64,000 bases of DNA, taken from NCBI GenBank assembly GCA_944323935.1, contig CALUUJ010000008.1:1-64000 (forward strand). The letters run 5' to 3'. The DNA comes from Candidatus Gastranaerophilales bacterium (GTDB taxonomy: Bacteria; Cyanobacteriota; Vampirovibrionia; Gastranaerophilales; Gastranaerophilaceae). A program made the translations under genes and the position numbers. Below are positions 19,496-28,565 of this stretch, piece by piece. The notes under the pieces are model-generated. The model was not told the origin of the DNA, did no database searches, and saw nothing but the letters and a program-made list of their open reading frames with translations. How positions within the stretch are numbered: position 1 is the stretch's first letter; each line of letters opens with the position of its first letter.

Positions 19496-20471
19496 TTAAA
19501 GAAACTTCATCCAATATTTTCAATATATTATTATAGTTTAGCTCTGTTATGAGACTATGTCTATATTCGGCACCTTTTCTAATATTTCTGATATAAGAAG
19601 GGTAGAATTTTCTAAAAAATTTTATTCCTGTTTCTTCACCTCTGAAAGCGATTTGAAAATCTAAATGTTTCCTGAGCATTTTTATTCTTTCTTTTAAATC
19701 AGGTTCCGGTATTAGGATTCCTTCATTTAAGAATTTTTCAATTCTATATATTAGAGATAAATCGCCCATAGAAGCTCTGCCAACTGCAATGCCATCAGCC
19801 TTTGAAATTTCGAGACATTTTTTTGCTGTTTCAGGGCTAATAACATCACCGTTTGCAAAATAAGGGATATCAATTTCACCTTTTAATTTTGCTAATTCTT
19901 TCCAATCAGCATTTCCAGAATACATCTGAGCTCTTGTTCTGGCATGAACAGTAATTGCACTGGCTCCTGCTTCTTGCATTAATTGAGCAAACTCAACAAA
20001 ATTTTTACTATCTTGGCTCCAGCCTAATCTAAATTTACAAGTAACAGGAATATTAACAGACTCTTTTACAGCAATTACAATATCTCTTGCAAGTTGTGGA
20101 TTTTTCATTAAAGAACAGCCGTCATTCCCGTTTACTATTTTTTTTATGGGACACCCCATATTTATATCTATTATTGTTGCTTTATTTTCTAGTATTTTTG
20201 CTGATTTTGCCATTAAATCAGGCTTATGACCTTCTATTTGAAAAGCGACGGGAGCTTCTTTTTCATTTGTGAAAGTTATATTACAATCGGGTCTTTGTAC
20301 TAATGCCTCTGAACTTATCATTTCTGTTGTTAGAAGGCAATTTTTAGAATATTCTCTAATTAATTGTCTTAGTACAAAATCAGTAATACCAGCCAAAGGA
20401 GAAAGAGAAACACAGCTGTTTATTGTAACATTTCCTATTTCTATTTTTTTCGAAACAGTAGTTAAATCCAT
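19488..20471 (-). CDS. dus: tRNA-dihydrouridine synthase (DusB-like)
   Basis: A 327-residue FMN TIM-barrel enzyme that reduces uridines in tRNA. It has 'SPLAGITDFVLRQL' at the start, 'DINMGCPIKKIVNGNDGCSL' with the catalytic Cys, 'CKFRLGW', 'VHARTRAQMYSGNADW' and 'ANGDVISPETAKKCLE'. The C-terminal helical domain is present. Its ATG overlaps the stop of the upstream TPR gene (position 20471). Confidence 0.93.
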   Translation of the reverse strand: MDLTTVSKKIEIGNVTINSCVSLSPLAGITDFVLRQLIREYSKNCLLTTEMISSEALVQRPDCNITFTNEKEAPVAFQIEGHKPDLMAKSAKILENKATIIDINMGCPIKKIVNGNDGCSLMKNPQLARDIVIAVKESVNIPVTCKFRLGWSQDSKNFVEFAQLMQEAGASAITVHARTRAQMYSGNADWKELAKLKGEIDIPYFANGDVISPETAKKCLEISKADGIAVGRASMGDLSLIYRIEKFLNEGILIPEPDLKERIKMLRKHLDFQIAFRGEETGIKFFRKFYPSYIRNIRKGAEYRHSLITELNYNNILKILDEVSLNA

Positions 20472-22582
20472 TATTGAATCTCTTTTATTCTTGTTAGAGC
20501 ATAGTTTTTATAATCATTATCTTCATCTGTCATATCAATATACTTTTGATAATTTTCTTTTGCCGATTGATAATTGTTTAACGCATCATAATCTACACCC
20601 AATGAATAATATGCGATTATCATATCAGGTGCGTATTTTAAAGTTGATTTATAGTCTGCAATTGCTTTTTGGTAGTTATTCAAAGCATCAAATGACATAG
20701 CTCTATAATAATATACCGTTGCATTGGTCGGTGTTAACTTTAAGACTTTATCAAATAAACTGATTGCTTCATTATATTTTTTTTCATCATACATTTGAAT
20801 AGCTTGTGCAAGAATACCTTCAGTTTGTTTTGCCGAAATATAATCTGAAAGTTCTTTAGCTTTTGTATTAGATGGATTTTTTGTCAGAGCAATTTGTATA
20901 TATTGGTTTGCTTGTTCAAAATTGTTTTGATTTGCATATATTGAAGCAATATAGTATGGGAGATCACTATTTCTTGAATCCAAATCCATTGCCTTTTTAT
21001 AATATTCAATAGCTTTATCATTATTTTTTAATGATTGGTAAGAGGCTGCTATTCCTATTAAGGAATCGACTGTGGCAGGAGTTATTTTCATATATTCAGA
21101 AATCGCTCTTTGATAATCTCCGCTTTGAAATGCAGCAGATGCAATTGTATAATTGTTAGCAGCATATTCTTTAGCAACAATATCAAATTGTTTTTTTACA
21201 AGCTCATTATCTGGTGCAAGACTTTGAGCTTTCTGAATAATAGAATATGCATCAGCATAATTTTTCTTTTGTCTGTATGCTTGTGACAAATTTATATAAG
21301 CATCAATTTTAGAATTATCAAGTTTAATTGTTTGTAAATAATATACAATGGCATCATCAATTTTATTTGCTTTATGTAGTTCATAAGCAAACTCATAATA
21401 TGAATCAGCATCCATGGGGCTATTTTGAACATTCTTATACAAAAAAGCAAGAACTTCATCCACAGGCATAGTATCTTTCAACAAATCAAATAAGTCTGCT
21501 TTAGCTCTTGAATTTTTCGGGTCCATATTTAATACAGCTTTATATTGAGCTATTGCATCATCATTTCTTTTAAGTTCTTTTAGACATTGAGCTTTATACA
21601 GCATTACATTCGTGTTATGAGGCTGCGCTTGAAGAATTGAATTATATGTATTTAAAGCCAAATCATATTTCTTTTGTTCTTGATATAATGTTCCGATATT
21701 AATTTTGGTATTTATATTTGAAGGGTTAAGAGCCTCAGCTTTTTGATATTCTGCCAAAGCTTCTGTATATCTTTTTTGTTTCTGATAAACAACACCCAAA
21801 TTAGCATGTGCTTCTGCGTCTTTTGGAGTTTCATCGACTTTTTTCTGCCAAATCCTTTCTAATGAGATAAGAATATCATCTCTATCCGAAGAGTTATCAA
21901 GAGCGTAACTATATTCTTTTAAAGATTCAGAAAAATTATTTAATTGTTCATAAGTTCTTGCTAATTTTAAATGTATATCAGTATTCTTAGGCTCTGAAGC
22001 TAAAGCATTTTTATAAAAAGTAAGTGCATTTTGAGGTCTGTTAAATATCTTATAAATGTCACCTAATGCACAATTTGCCTCAACTTTATATTCAGGACTA
22101 TTAATAAGCTGATAATAATCATAAGCAGCAGCCGCAAATTCCCCCTTTATTCTTTGAGATTTTGCAATATCTAAACGTTCTGCATCAGAAATACTTTTCT
22201 TCTCTAATATCGATAGATTTTTCTCAGTTCCTGCTATAACTTGGGCAGACGCAAATGAATTATTTGAAAAATACTTTGTAAAAAATAAAGCTGATTTTAA
22301 GTCTGAAATAGCTTTTTCTGTAGCTTTTACCGTATTGTTATAATATTCTGCTCTCATATTATAAGCATTAGAAAGTCCTATTATTGAAGATCCGTCAAGA
22401 GGATTTACCCTAATTGCTTTTTTAAATTCATTTATAGCGCTTGAATATTGAGAGTTTTCAAGATATTTAAGTCCTTGAAGATAATTAGGATTTTCTTGAT
22501 AATTGTCATCATAAACTGTTTGCGCGTACAACGAATTCTGTATAAGAAAAAAACATATAAAAAGCCACAAAACTTTTTTCAT
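20471..22582 (-). CDS. Large exported TPR-repeat protein
   Basis: A 703-residue protein with a signal peptide ('MKKVLWLFICFFLIQNSLYA', residues 1-20) and then about fifteen TPR units over nearly all of its length. Examples are 'AEAHANLGVVYQKQKRYTEA', 'TVYYYRAMSFDALNNYQKAI' and 'AYYSLGVDYDALNNYQSAKE'. It is probably periplasmic or surface-exposed and acts as a scaffold; the partner is not apparent. An in-frame ATG exists 24 nt upstream, but an AAGGAGA site lies just before the ATG at 22582, which is followed at once by the signal peptide. Its stop overlaps the start of dus. Confidence 0.85.
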   Translation of the reverse strand: MKKVLWLFICFFLIQNSLYAQTVYDDNYQENPNYLQGLKYLENSQYSSAINEFKKAIRVNPLDGSSIIGLSNAYNMRAEYYNNTVKATEKAISDLKSALFFTKYFSNNSFASAQVIAGTEKNLSILEKKSISDAERLDIAKSQRIKGEFAAAAYDYYQLINSPEYKVEANCALGDIYKIFNRPQNALTFYKNALASEPKNTDIHLKLARTYEQLNNFSESLKEYSYALDNSSDRDDILISLERIWQKKVDETPKDAEAHANLGVVYQKQKRYTEALAEYQKAEALNPSNINTKINIGTLYQEQKKYDLALNTYNSILQAQPHNTNVMLYKAQCLKELKRNDDAIAQYKAVLNMDPKNSRAKADLFDLLKDTMPVDEVLAFLYKNVQNSPMDADSYYEFAYELHKANKIDDAIVYYLQTIKLDNSKIDAYINLSQAYRQKKNYADAYSIIQKAQSLAPDNELVKKQFDIVAKEYAANNYTIASAAFQSGDYQRAISEYMKITPATVDSLIGIAASYQSLKNNDKAIEYYKKAMDLDSRNSDLPYYIASIYANQNNFEQANQYIQIALTKNPSNTKAKELSDYISAKQTEGILAQAIQMYDEKKYNEAISLFDKVLKLTPTNATVYYYRAMSFDALNNYQKAIADYKSTLKYAPDMIIAYYSLGVDYDALNNYQSAKENYQKYIDMTDEDNDYKNYALTRIKEIQ

Positions 22583-22732
22583 AACGACTAGTCTCCTTAA
22601 TATCATATATATTTTATAACAATAATCAGAATATGCATATAGTAAAATGATATAAATATATTTCTAATCTAAATTTTCATTGAAAACAGAGAGATTAAAT
22701 TATATTAAATTTATAAAAATAAAATATTTTAA

Positions 22733-22741
22733 TGATATAAT
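22733..22741 (+). promoter_or_regulatory. Extended -10 promoter of the hydrogenase operon
   Basis: TGATATAAT at 22733-22741 is a TGn extended -10 with perfect TATAAT. It leaves a leader of about 35 nt before the ATG at 22783. The rest of the 200-bp divergent region is very A+T-rich and shows no clear operator. Confidence 0.5.
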
Positions 22742-22782
22742 TTTGTAAAAGGAAATTAATATATAGAGAATAGGAGTCGAAA

Positions 22783-23274
22783 ATGAGTGCAGGATCCACC
22801 GTAATCAGCACAGCGAAATTGGATGAAATAATTCAATCATTTGATAGTAAGAAATCAAATCTGATTGCAATTTTGCAAAAAGTACAAGAAGTATATCGTT
22901 ATTTACCTGAAGATGCAATGATATACATTGGAGAGAAAATAGATGGATTGTCACCTGCAACAGTGTTTGGGGTGGCAACTTTTTATGCTCAATTTTCACT
23001 TGAGCCCAAAGGTAAATATGAAATTAAGGTATGTGACGGAACAGCATGCCATGTTAGAGGTTCAATGCCAGTTTTAAATGCTATTAGAGCGAAACTTAAT
23101 ATGAAAGACAAACAACTTACAAGTGAAAATGGTTTATTCTCTTTAGAAACAGTAAGTTGTTTAGGTGCTTGTGGTTTAGCGCCTGTTGTCGTTATCAATG
23201 ATAAAGTATATCCACAAATGACTTCAGATGCTATCACTATAATATTAGATACCTTAATAAAGGAAGATAAATAA
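22783..23274 (+). CDS. hydC: NADH-linked [FeFe]-hydrogenase, NuoE-like subunit
   Basis: The 163-residue thioredoxin-like [2Fe-2S] subunit resembles NuoE/HndA. It has 'LIAILQKVQEVYRYLPEDAM' and 'VFGVATFYAQFSLEPKGK' in the helical part. The four cluster cysteines are in 'CDGTACHVRG' and 'CLGACGLAP'. It is the first gene of a three-gene hydrogenase operon; its stop shares one nucleotide with the hydB ATG (TAATG). Confidence 0.93.
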   Translation: MSAGSTVISTAKLDEIIQSFDSKKSNLIAILQKVQEVYRYLPEDAMIYIGEKIDGLSPATVFGVATFYAQFSLEPKGKYEIKVCDGTACHVRGSMPVLNAIRAKLNMKDKQLTSENGLFSLETVSCLGACGLAPVVVINDKVYPQMTSDAITIILDTLIKEDK

Positions 23275-25136
23275 TGGAAAAAACAAATTTGAACATTAAT
23301 ATGCAAAATGAACAAGATAAAGCAAAAGAATTAATTAAATCTCATGGATTAAGAGTATTAGTTTGTGCCGGTACCGGTTGTGTTGCTAATGGTTCTTTGA
23401 AAGTAATTGAAAAATTCAAAGAATTAGGTGCAAATGTATCAATTTTAACTCAATACGATAAAATGACAGTAGTTCCAACCGGTTGTCACGGATTTTGTGA
23501 ACAAGGAGTTTTAGTTGTAATACCTGATATGAAAATCACTTATGTAAAAGTAAAAGAAAGTGATGTTGAAGAAATTTTTGAAAGTCATATTAAAAATAAT
23601 AAGCCAGTTGAAAGACTTATGTATGTTGACCCAAAAACACATCAACATGTTCCGGATGATGAACATATCAATTTCTATGCAAAACAAACAAGAACAGCAC
23701 TTGCAAATTGCGGTAATATAAATGCTGAAAGCATAGATGAAGCAATTGCTGTTAGAGGGTATGAAGCATTAGCAAAAGTTATTGAAGAAAATAATCCTGA
23801 TAATGTAATTGAAACTATAGAAAAATCAGGTTTACGAGGTAGAGGCGGCGGAGGTTTCCCTACAGGAAGAAAATGGAGATTTACAGCAGCAAACAGAGGC
23901 GGTAAATCTTATGTAGTTTGTAATGGTGACGAAGGAGACCCGGGTGCATTCATGGACAGAAGTGTTATGGAAGGTGACCCTCATAAACTTCTTGAAGGTA
24001 TGGCTATAGCAGCATTTGCTATTGGCGCTGATGAAGGTTATATCTATGTAAGAGCTGAATATCCTTTAGCAATTAAACGTTTAAGAAAAGCAATAAAAGA
24101 TGCAGAAGAAAGAAACTTCTTAGGCAAAAATATTATGGGAAGTAACTTCTCTTTAGATATTCATATTAAAGAAGGGGCAGGTGCTTTTGTTTGCGGTGAA
24201 GAAACAGCATTAATTGCTTCTATAGAAGGTGAAAGAGGAATGCCAAGACCAAAACCGCCATTCCCTGCAAATAAGGGTTTATTTGGCAGACCAACTTTAA
24301 TAAACAATGTTGAAACACTTGCAAATGTACCTGTTATTATATTAAAAGGTGCTGATTGGTTTTCACAAATGGGGACTGCTACATCTAAAGGAACAAAAAC
24401 TTTTGCATTAACAGGTGATGTAAATAATACCGGTTTAATAGAAGTTCCAATGGGTACAACTTTAAGAGAAATCATTTTTGATATCGGTGGCGGTATGAGA
24501 GATGGTAAAAAATTTAAAGCTGTTCAAATAGGAGGTCCATCAGGAGGTTGCTTAACGGAAGAACATCTCGATATTCCAATGGATTATGATAACTTAATTA
24601 AAGCAGGTGCAATGGTTGGTTCTGGCGGTCTTGTTGTAATGAGTGATAAAACTTGTATTGTTGAAGTAGCAAGATTCTTTATGAACTTTACTCAACATGA
24701 AAGTTGCGGAAAATGTGTACCTTGTAGAGAAGGTACAAAAAATCTATTGAAAATACTTGAAAAGATTGTTGCCGGCAAAGGTGAAATGAAGGACTTGGAA
24801 GAGTTAGAAGAACTTGCAAAAGTTGTAAAAGACGGTTCATTATGCGGACTCGGTAAAACAGCTCCAAATCCTGTACTTTCAACATTAAAATATTTTAAAG
24901 ATGAATATATTGCTCACATTAAAGACAAAAAATGTCCTGCAGGAGTTTGTACGGCAATGAAGAAAGTTGTAATAAATGAAGACTTATGTCGTGGTTGTAC
25001 AAAATGTGCAAGAGTTTGTCCTGTTGGTGCTATTGAAGGAACTGTAAAAAATCCGCACCATATTAATCAGGAAAAATGTATTAAGTGTGAAGCTTGTTTG
25101 ACGAATTGTCCGTTTAGAGCAATAGTCTTAGAGTAA
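23274..25136 (+). CDS. hydB: NADH-linked [FeFe]-hydrogenase, NuoF-like flavin subunit
   Basis: The 620-residue HydB/HndC subunit binds NAD(H), FMN and several Fe-S clusters. Domains in order: an N-terminal [2Fe-2S] thioredoxin-like domain (about 25-110, 'CAGTGCVANG' and 'GCHGFCEQG'); the NuoF core with 'GLRGRGGGGFPTGRKW' and 'CNGDEGDPGAFMDR'; an SLBB segment; a [4Fe-4S] motif 'ESCGKCVPCREGT'; and a C-terminal pair of [4Fe-4S] ferredoxin motifs ('CRGCTKCARVCP', 'CIKCEACLTNCP'). In the trimeric bifurcating enzymes this subunit holds the site where NADH and ferredoxin electrons meet. It lies between hydC and hydA. Confidence 0.94.
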   Translation: MEKTNLNINMQNEQDKAKELIKSHGLRVLVCAGTGCVANGSLKVIEKFKELGANVSILTQYDKMTVVPTGCHGFCEQGVLVVIPDMKITYVKVKESDVEEIFESHIKNNKPVERLMYVDPKTHQHVPDDEHINFYAKQTRTALANCGNINAESIDEAIAVRGYEALAKVIEENNPDNVIETIEKSGLRGRGGGGFPTGRKWRFTAANRGGKSYVVCNGDEGDPGAFMDRSVMEGDPHKLLEGMAIAAFAIGADEGYIYVRAEYPLAIKRLRKAIKDAEERNFLGKNIMGSNFSLDIHIKEGAGAFVCGEETALIASIEGERGMPRPKPPFPANKGLFGRPTLINNVETLANVPVIILKGADWFSQMGTATSKGTKTFALTGDVNNTGLIEVPMGTTLREIIFDIGGGMRDGKKFKAVQIGGPSGGCLTEEHLDIPMDYDNLIKAGAMVGSGGLVVMSDKTCIVEVARFFMNFTQHESCGKCVPCREGTKNLLKILEKIVAGKGEMKDLEELEELAKVVKDGSLCGLGKTAPNPVLSTLKYFKDEYIAHIKDKKCPAGVCTAMKKVVINEDLCRGCTKCARVCPVGAIEGTVKNPHHINQEKCIKCEACLTNCPFRAIVLE

Positions 25137-25154
25137 TAGAATAAGGATAGAATT

Positions 25155-26906
25155 ATGACAGATAATAAAACATTATTTATAGACGGAATGGAAGTTGAAT
25201 TTTCTGATGAAGCTAATTTGTTAGAAGTAATAAGAAAAGCAGGCTTAAATGTTCCAACATTTTGTTACCGTCCTGATTTAACCTCGTTTGGTGCTTGCCG
25301 TATGTGTGTTGTTGAAATTGAAGGACGTGGCATTCAATCATCTTGTACAATGCCTCCTGAAGTAGGTTTGAAAGTTCATTTAAATACTGATCGCGTAAGG
25401 AAAATTAGAAAAACAGTTTTAGAATTATTATTGGCAAATCATAAATGTGAATGTTTGACTTGTGATAAATCAGGTAATTGTGAACTTCAGAAGTATGCAA
25501 TGGAATATGGTATTACAGATATTAGATTCCCAAAACTTGAAAAAGAAGATTATTTGCCTGTTGATGATTATAATCCTTCCATTGTTAGAGATCCGTCAAA
25601 ATGTATTTTATGCGGTGCTTGTGTAAGAGCTTGTTCTGAATTTCAAGGTCACAGTGTACTCGGATTTGTAAACAGAGGCTCTAATACAAGAATAGAACCA
25701 ATGAACGGTAGATTTTTAAGTCAGGTTGATTGTGTATTCTGCGGACAATGTCAAGCAGTTTGTCCTACAGGTGCTTTAACAATAAAGTCAAGTATAGATG
25801 CCGTTTGGGAAAAAATAAATGATTCAACAAAAAAAGTTGTAGTTCAAATAGCACCATCAGTTAGAGTTGCATTAGGTGAAGAGTTTAACTTAGAACCCGG
25901 TGAAAACACAATTGGGAAAATATATGCAGCTGCAAGAAGATTAGGTTTTGATTTGATTTTTGATACTAATTTTTCTGCTGATTTAACAATAATGGAAGAA
26001 GCTAACGAATTTGTTCAAAGATTAACAAAAGGTGAAAAGTTGCCTTTATTTACATCCTGCTGTCCTGCTTGGGTAAGATATTTAGAAACTCAACATCCAG
26101 AACTTCTGTCTCATTTATCTACTTGTAAGTCTCCACAAGGTATGTTGTCTCCTGTATTAAAGGAATTTTTGCCAAAATATTATGAAGGTTATAAAAAAGA
26201 AGATATTATTGTAGTTTCAATTATGCCTTGTACTGCGAAAAAATATGAAGCAATAAGAGAACAACTAATAAACGAAACAGATTTTGTTCTTACAACAAAA
26301 GAATTTGCAAAAATGATAAAAGCTGCAGGTATTGACTTTAGAAAGTTAAAAGAAGAAGAAGCAAATTCTCCATTTGGACAATATACCGGTGCTGCAACTA
26401 TTTTTGGTGCGTCAGGCGGTGTTGCTGAAGCTGCAGTAAGAACAGCATACAATATGGTAACAGGTGAAGAACTTTCAAATGTAGATATTAAAACCTTAAG
26501 AGGCGTCGATTCTAAATCAAGAACAAAAGATTTAGTTGTTGATATAAAAGGTACATCTGTTAAAGTTAGAGTTGTATCTACATTAAAAGAAGCTGAAAAA
26601 TCCTTAAAAGAAATAAAAGCCGGAACATCTAATTTCCATATTCTTGAAGTAATGGCTTGCCCTGGTGGCTGTGTAAACGGAGGCGGTCAACCAATCAGCT
26701 GTTCTGATTCTTCTATTAAAGAAAAAAGAGCAGAAGGCTTATATGAAGAAGATAGAAACTTGGAATTCAGACGTTCACATCAAAATCCTGACATTATAAA
26801 ACTTTATAATGAATGTTTAGGAGGTAAACCCGGTAGTGAAATTGCACATCATCTGTTGCATACTACATACTCTGATAAATTCAAAGGTTCATATAAAGAT
26901 ATTTAA
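25155..26906 (+). CDS. hydA: [FeFe]-hydrogenase catalytic subunit
   Basis: This 583-residue protein makes or uses H2 at the H-cluster. N-terminal: a plant-type [2Fe-2S] domain ('CYRPDLTSFGACRMC'), a His-ligated cluster region ('HKCECLTCDKSGNCELQ') and two [4Fe-4S] motifs ('CILCGACVRAC', 'CVFCGQCQAVCP'). The H-cluster signatures are all intact: 'TSCCPAW' near residue 299, 'MPCTAKKYE' near 357 and 'MACPGGCVNGGGQP' near 498. The small C-terminal domain is present, with no extra [2Fe-2S] tail. With hydC and hydB it forms an NAD- and ferredoxin-linked, probably electron-bifurcating enzyme. Maturation genes hydEFG are not in the window. Confidence 0.95.
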   Translation: MTDNKTLFIDGMEVEFSDEANLLEVIRKAGLNVPTFCYRPDLTSFGACRMCVVEIEGRGIQSSCTMPPEVGLKVHLNTDRVRKIRKTVLELLLANHKCECLTCDKSGNCELQKYAMEYGITDIRFPKLEKEDYLPVDDYNPSIVRDPSKCILCGACVRACSEFQGHSVLGFVNRGSNTRIEPMNGRFLSQVDCVFCGQCQAVCPTGALTIKSSIDAVWEKINDSTKKVVVQIAPSVRVALGEEFNLEPGENTIGKIYAAARRLGFDLIFDTNFSADLTIMEEANEFVQRLTKGEKLPLFTSCCPAWVRYLETQHPELLSHLSTCKSPQGMLSPVLKEFLPKYYEGYKKEDIIVVSIMPCTAKKYEAIREQLINETDFVLTTKEFAKMIKAAGIDFRKLKEEEANSPFGQYTGAATIFGASGGVAEAAVRTAYNMVTGEELSNVDIKTLRGVDSKSRTKDLVVDIKGTSVKVRVVSTLKEAEKSLKEIKAGTSNFHILEVMACPGGCVNGGGQPISCSDSSIKEKRAEGLYEEDRNLEFRRSHQNPDIIKLYNECLGGKPGSEIAHHLLHTTYSDKFKGSYKDI

Positions 26907-26907
26907 C

Positions 26908-26950
26908 AACAAAAAGTAAAGGTGAGATAAACACCTTTACTTTTTGTTTG
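26908..26950 (+). terminator. Terminator of the hydrogenase operon
   Basis: A 17-bp stem (26908-26924 with 26932-26948, loop 'agataaa') includes the T-run. It starts 2 nt after the hydA stop. The TTGACA of the next promoter begins at 26948, at the foot of this hairpin. Confidence 0.88.
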
Positions 26951-26976
26951 ACAAATTATTTTTACAGAGTTATCTT
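26948..26976 (+). promoter_or_regulatory. Strong-consensus promoter of the micro-ORF transcript
   Basis: A perfect TTGACA at 26948-26953 and TATCTT at 26971-26976 are separated by 17 bp. A start near 26983 would give a transcript of about 155 nt that ends at the hairpin at 27110-27138. Confidence 0.55.
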
Positions 26977-27000
26977 ATAAATAATAAAAAGAAGGGTAAA

Positions 27001-27090
27001 ATGATTAATAAAGAACAACAAATGATGATGAATATGATGATGCAAATGCAAGGCTTAGAGTCAGGCAGTCATTATTTGTTGCGAATGTGA
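27001..27090 (+). CDS. Methionine-rich 29-residue micro-ORF
   Basis: An ATG-to-TGA frame of 29 codons in which 9 residues are Met (1, 8-10, 12-14, 16, 29), with Gln and Asn between. A GAAGGG ribosome site lies 4 nt upstream, a TTGACA promoter further up, and a terminator 20 nt past the stop, so it forms an independent transcription unit. Met-rich segments can bind Cu(I), but no Cys or His cluster is present and that role is not shown. It could instead be a small regulatory RNA that merely contains an open frame. I do not recognise it. Confidence 0.45.
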   Translation: MINKEQQMMMNMMMQMQGLESGSHYLLRM

Positions 27091-27109
27091 ACCTCGTTAA
27101 ATAATTTAG

Positions 27110-27138
27110 AAGCTGCCTTATAAACAGGCAGCTTTTTT
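27110..27138 (+). terminator. Terminator of the micro-ORF transcript
   Basis: A 9-bp G+C-containing stem (aagctgcct / aggcagctt, 27110-27118 with 27126-27134) with loop 'tataaac' leads into T6. Confidence 0.88.
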
Positions 27139-27168
27139 AGTTTAGTGTAAATAAATATAGAGGTCACA

Positions 27169-28551
27169 ATGATTAAGGTAAATAACTATAATAATTTAAA
27201 AAATAACAATAACTCAAATAAAAGACAGAAAAATATATCTTTTAAAAGTACAGCAGCTTTGAGTGGTGCAGCTAAGATTGCAGATATTTTTCTAAAATCT
27301 CAAGAAAATTTATCTTCAACCAGATTTATTCAAGATACAGCAACAAATTGGGCACCTAAAGCTATCTTTGCCAGAAGTAAAGCTGATTTTGCTGAAATGT
27401 CTTTTTTAGAATTTCTTGAATCCGGAATATTTTATTTTGCATCTCCTATTTTAGGGGAAAAATTATTTAGGAATAAAATATTTAAAAATATACTGCCAAC
27501 ATCATTAAAAGATAAAGTAAATGAACAAATTCCAAAAACAGTTGAACAAATTGCATCAAATTCAGCAATTAGTGACGAAGTAAAAAAACGTGCAATTTCA
27601 ACAAAAGCAGGTATTGTTTTAGCTTGTGCTGCAATTCCTATTGCTGAATATACATTGAGTTTTGCAAAAAATCTTTTCACCTTAAAGACATTCAAAAAAA
27701 GTAATTTTAATAATATAGCTAATTTAGATAAAACACATAAAGAGACAGAAGATAAAGAACAACAAGAAAGAGTTGAAAAAAATTCTAAAAAACAGTTAAA
27801 AAAAGCTTTAATATTATCAGGAGTAGGAGTTGCTTCAGGGGTTGCTTTAGCATTAAACGGACATAAATCAGATCTGTTGCAGAATGTAAGTAAAACTATA
27901 CTTGAACCTGGTAAAACAGCTGCAAAAATGGTAAGTAAGGCCGGAATAAAATCAGAAAAAGTTTCAAATGTATTAAGCAAATTCAGTTTGGATTTTGCAA
28001 ATAACAACGGTAAACTGGCACTTAGTAAAGGGCAATTGGCTCTTACCGCAATATTAGGTTTATTTGGATATTCAAAAGCCGCTGAAGACAGAGGAAAGCT
28101 TGACGTTGCGGAAGTTTGGACAAGAGTACCTTTGGTTGTTTTCTATACAATTTTTGGCGGTGAATTATTTGAAAAAGCTTTTACAAAAATATTAAAGAAG
28201 AATAATAAATTTTCAGATATCTTATCGAAAACGACGGAAAACGGATTGAATCTTCCAACAAGAGCAGAACTGCCAAAATTAGCCGAAAAGATAGCTAAAG
28301 CAAGAAATACAAATCCTGCTAAAGAACTTTCAAGATTAACAAAAGAAACAGCTTTTGTAAGTGCAGTACCATATGCTTTTAGTCTGCTTTTTATGGGGCT
28401 TACACTTTCTGCAATTACAAGATTATGGACTCAATACAGATATAATCATCAACAAAAAAATGAAGCAAAAGATAAAATGAATTTTATTATATATGCTAAA
28501 CAGCAAGCTCCTGAAATATTCAAAGATATTGAACTAAATAATCAAACTTAG
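27169..28551 (+). CDS. Lineage-type membrane protein with N-terminal SF motif
   Basis: The 460-residue protein is not recognised. The first 22 residues are Asn/Lys-rich and lead to 'NISFKS' (I23-S24-F25), a motif shared with other proteins in the window. Hydrophobic segments occur near 'AGIVLACAAIPIAEYTLSFA', 'ALILSGVGVASGVALAL', 'GQLALTAILGLFGYS', 'VPLVVFYTIFGGELF' and 'AVPYAFSLLFMGLTLSAI', with long charged helices between. It has no classical signal peptide. An AGG site precedes the ATG. Function unknown. Confidence 0.7.
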   Translation: MIKVNNYNNLKNNNNSNKRQKNISFKSTAALSGAAKIADIFLKSQENLSSTRFIQDTATNWAPKAIFARSKADFAEMSFLEFLESGIFYFASPILGEKLFRNKIFKNILPTSLKDKVNEQIPKTVEQIASNSAISDEVKKRAISTKAGIVLACAAIPIAEYTLSFAKNLFTLKTFKKSNFNNIANLDKTHKETEDKEQQERVEKNSKKQLKKALILSGVGVASGVALALNGHKSDLLQNVSKTILEPGKTAAKMVSKAGIKSEKVSNVLSKFSLDFANNNGKLALSKGQLALTAILGLFGYSKAAEDRGKLDVAEVWTRVPLVVFYTIFGGELFEKAFTKILKKNNKFSDILSKTTENGLNLPTRAELPKLAEKIAKARNTNPAKELSRLTKETAFVSAVPYAFSLLFMGLTLSAITRLWTQYRYNHQQKNEAKDKMNFIIYAKQQAPEIFKDIELNNQT

Positions 28552-28553
28552 TT

Positions 28554-28565
28554 TATAATAAAAAT
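28554..28565 (+). promoter_or_regulatory. -10 box for a leaderless alcohol dehydrogenase mRNA
   Basis: A perfect TATAAT at 28554-28559 is followed by 6 nt and the ATG at 28566. TTGAAC at 28529-28534 is a possible -35 (19-bp spacer). No Shine-Dalgarno is present. Confidence 0.55.
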
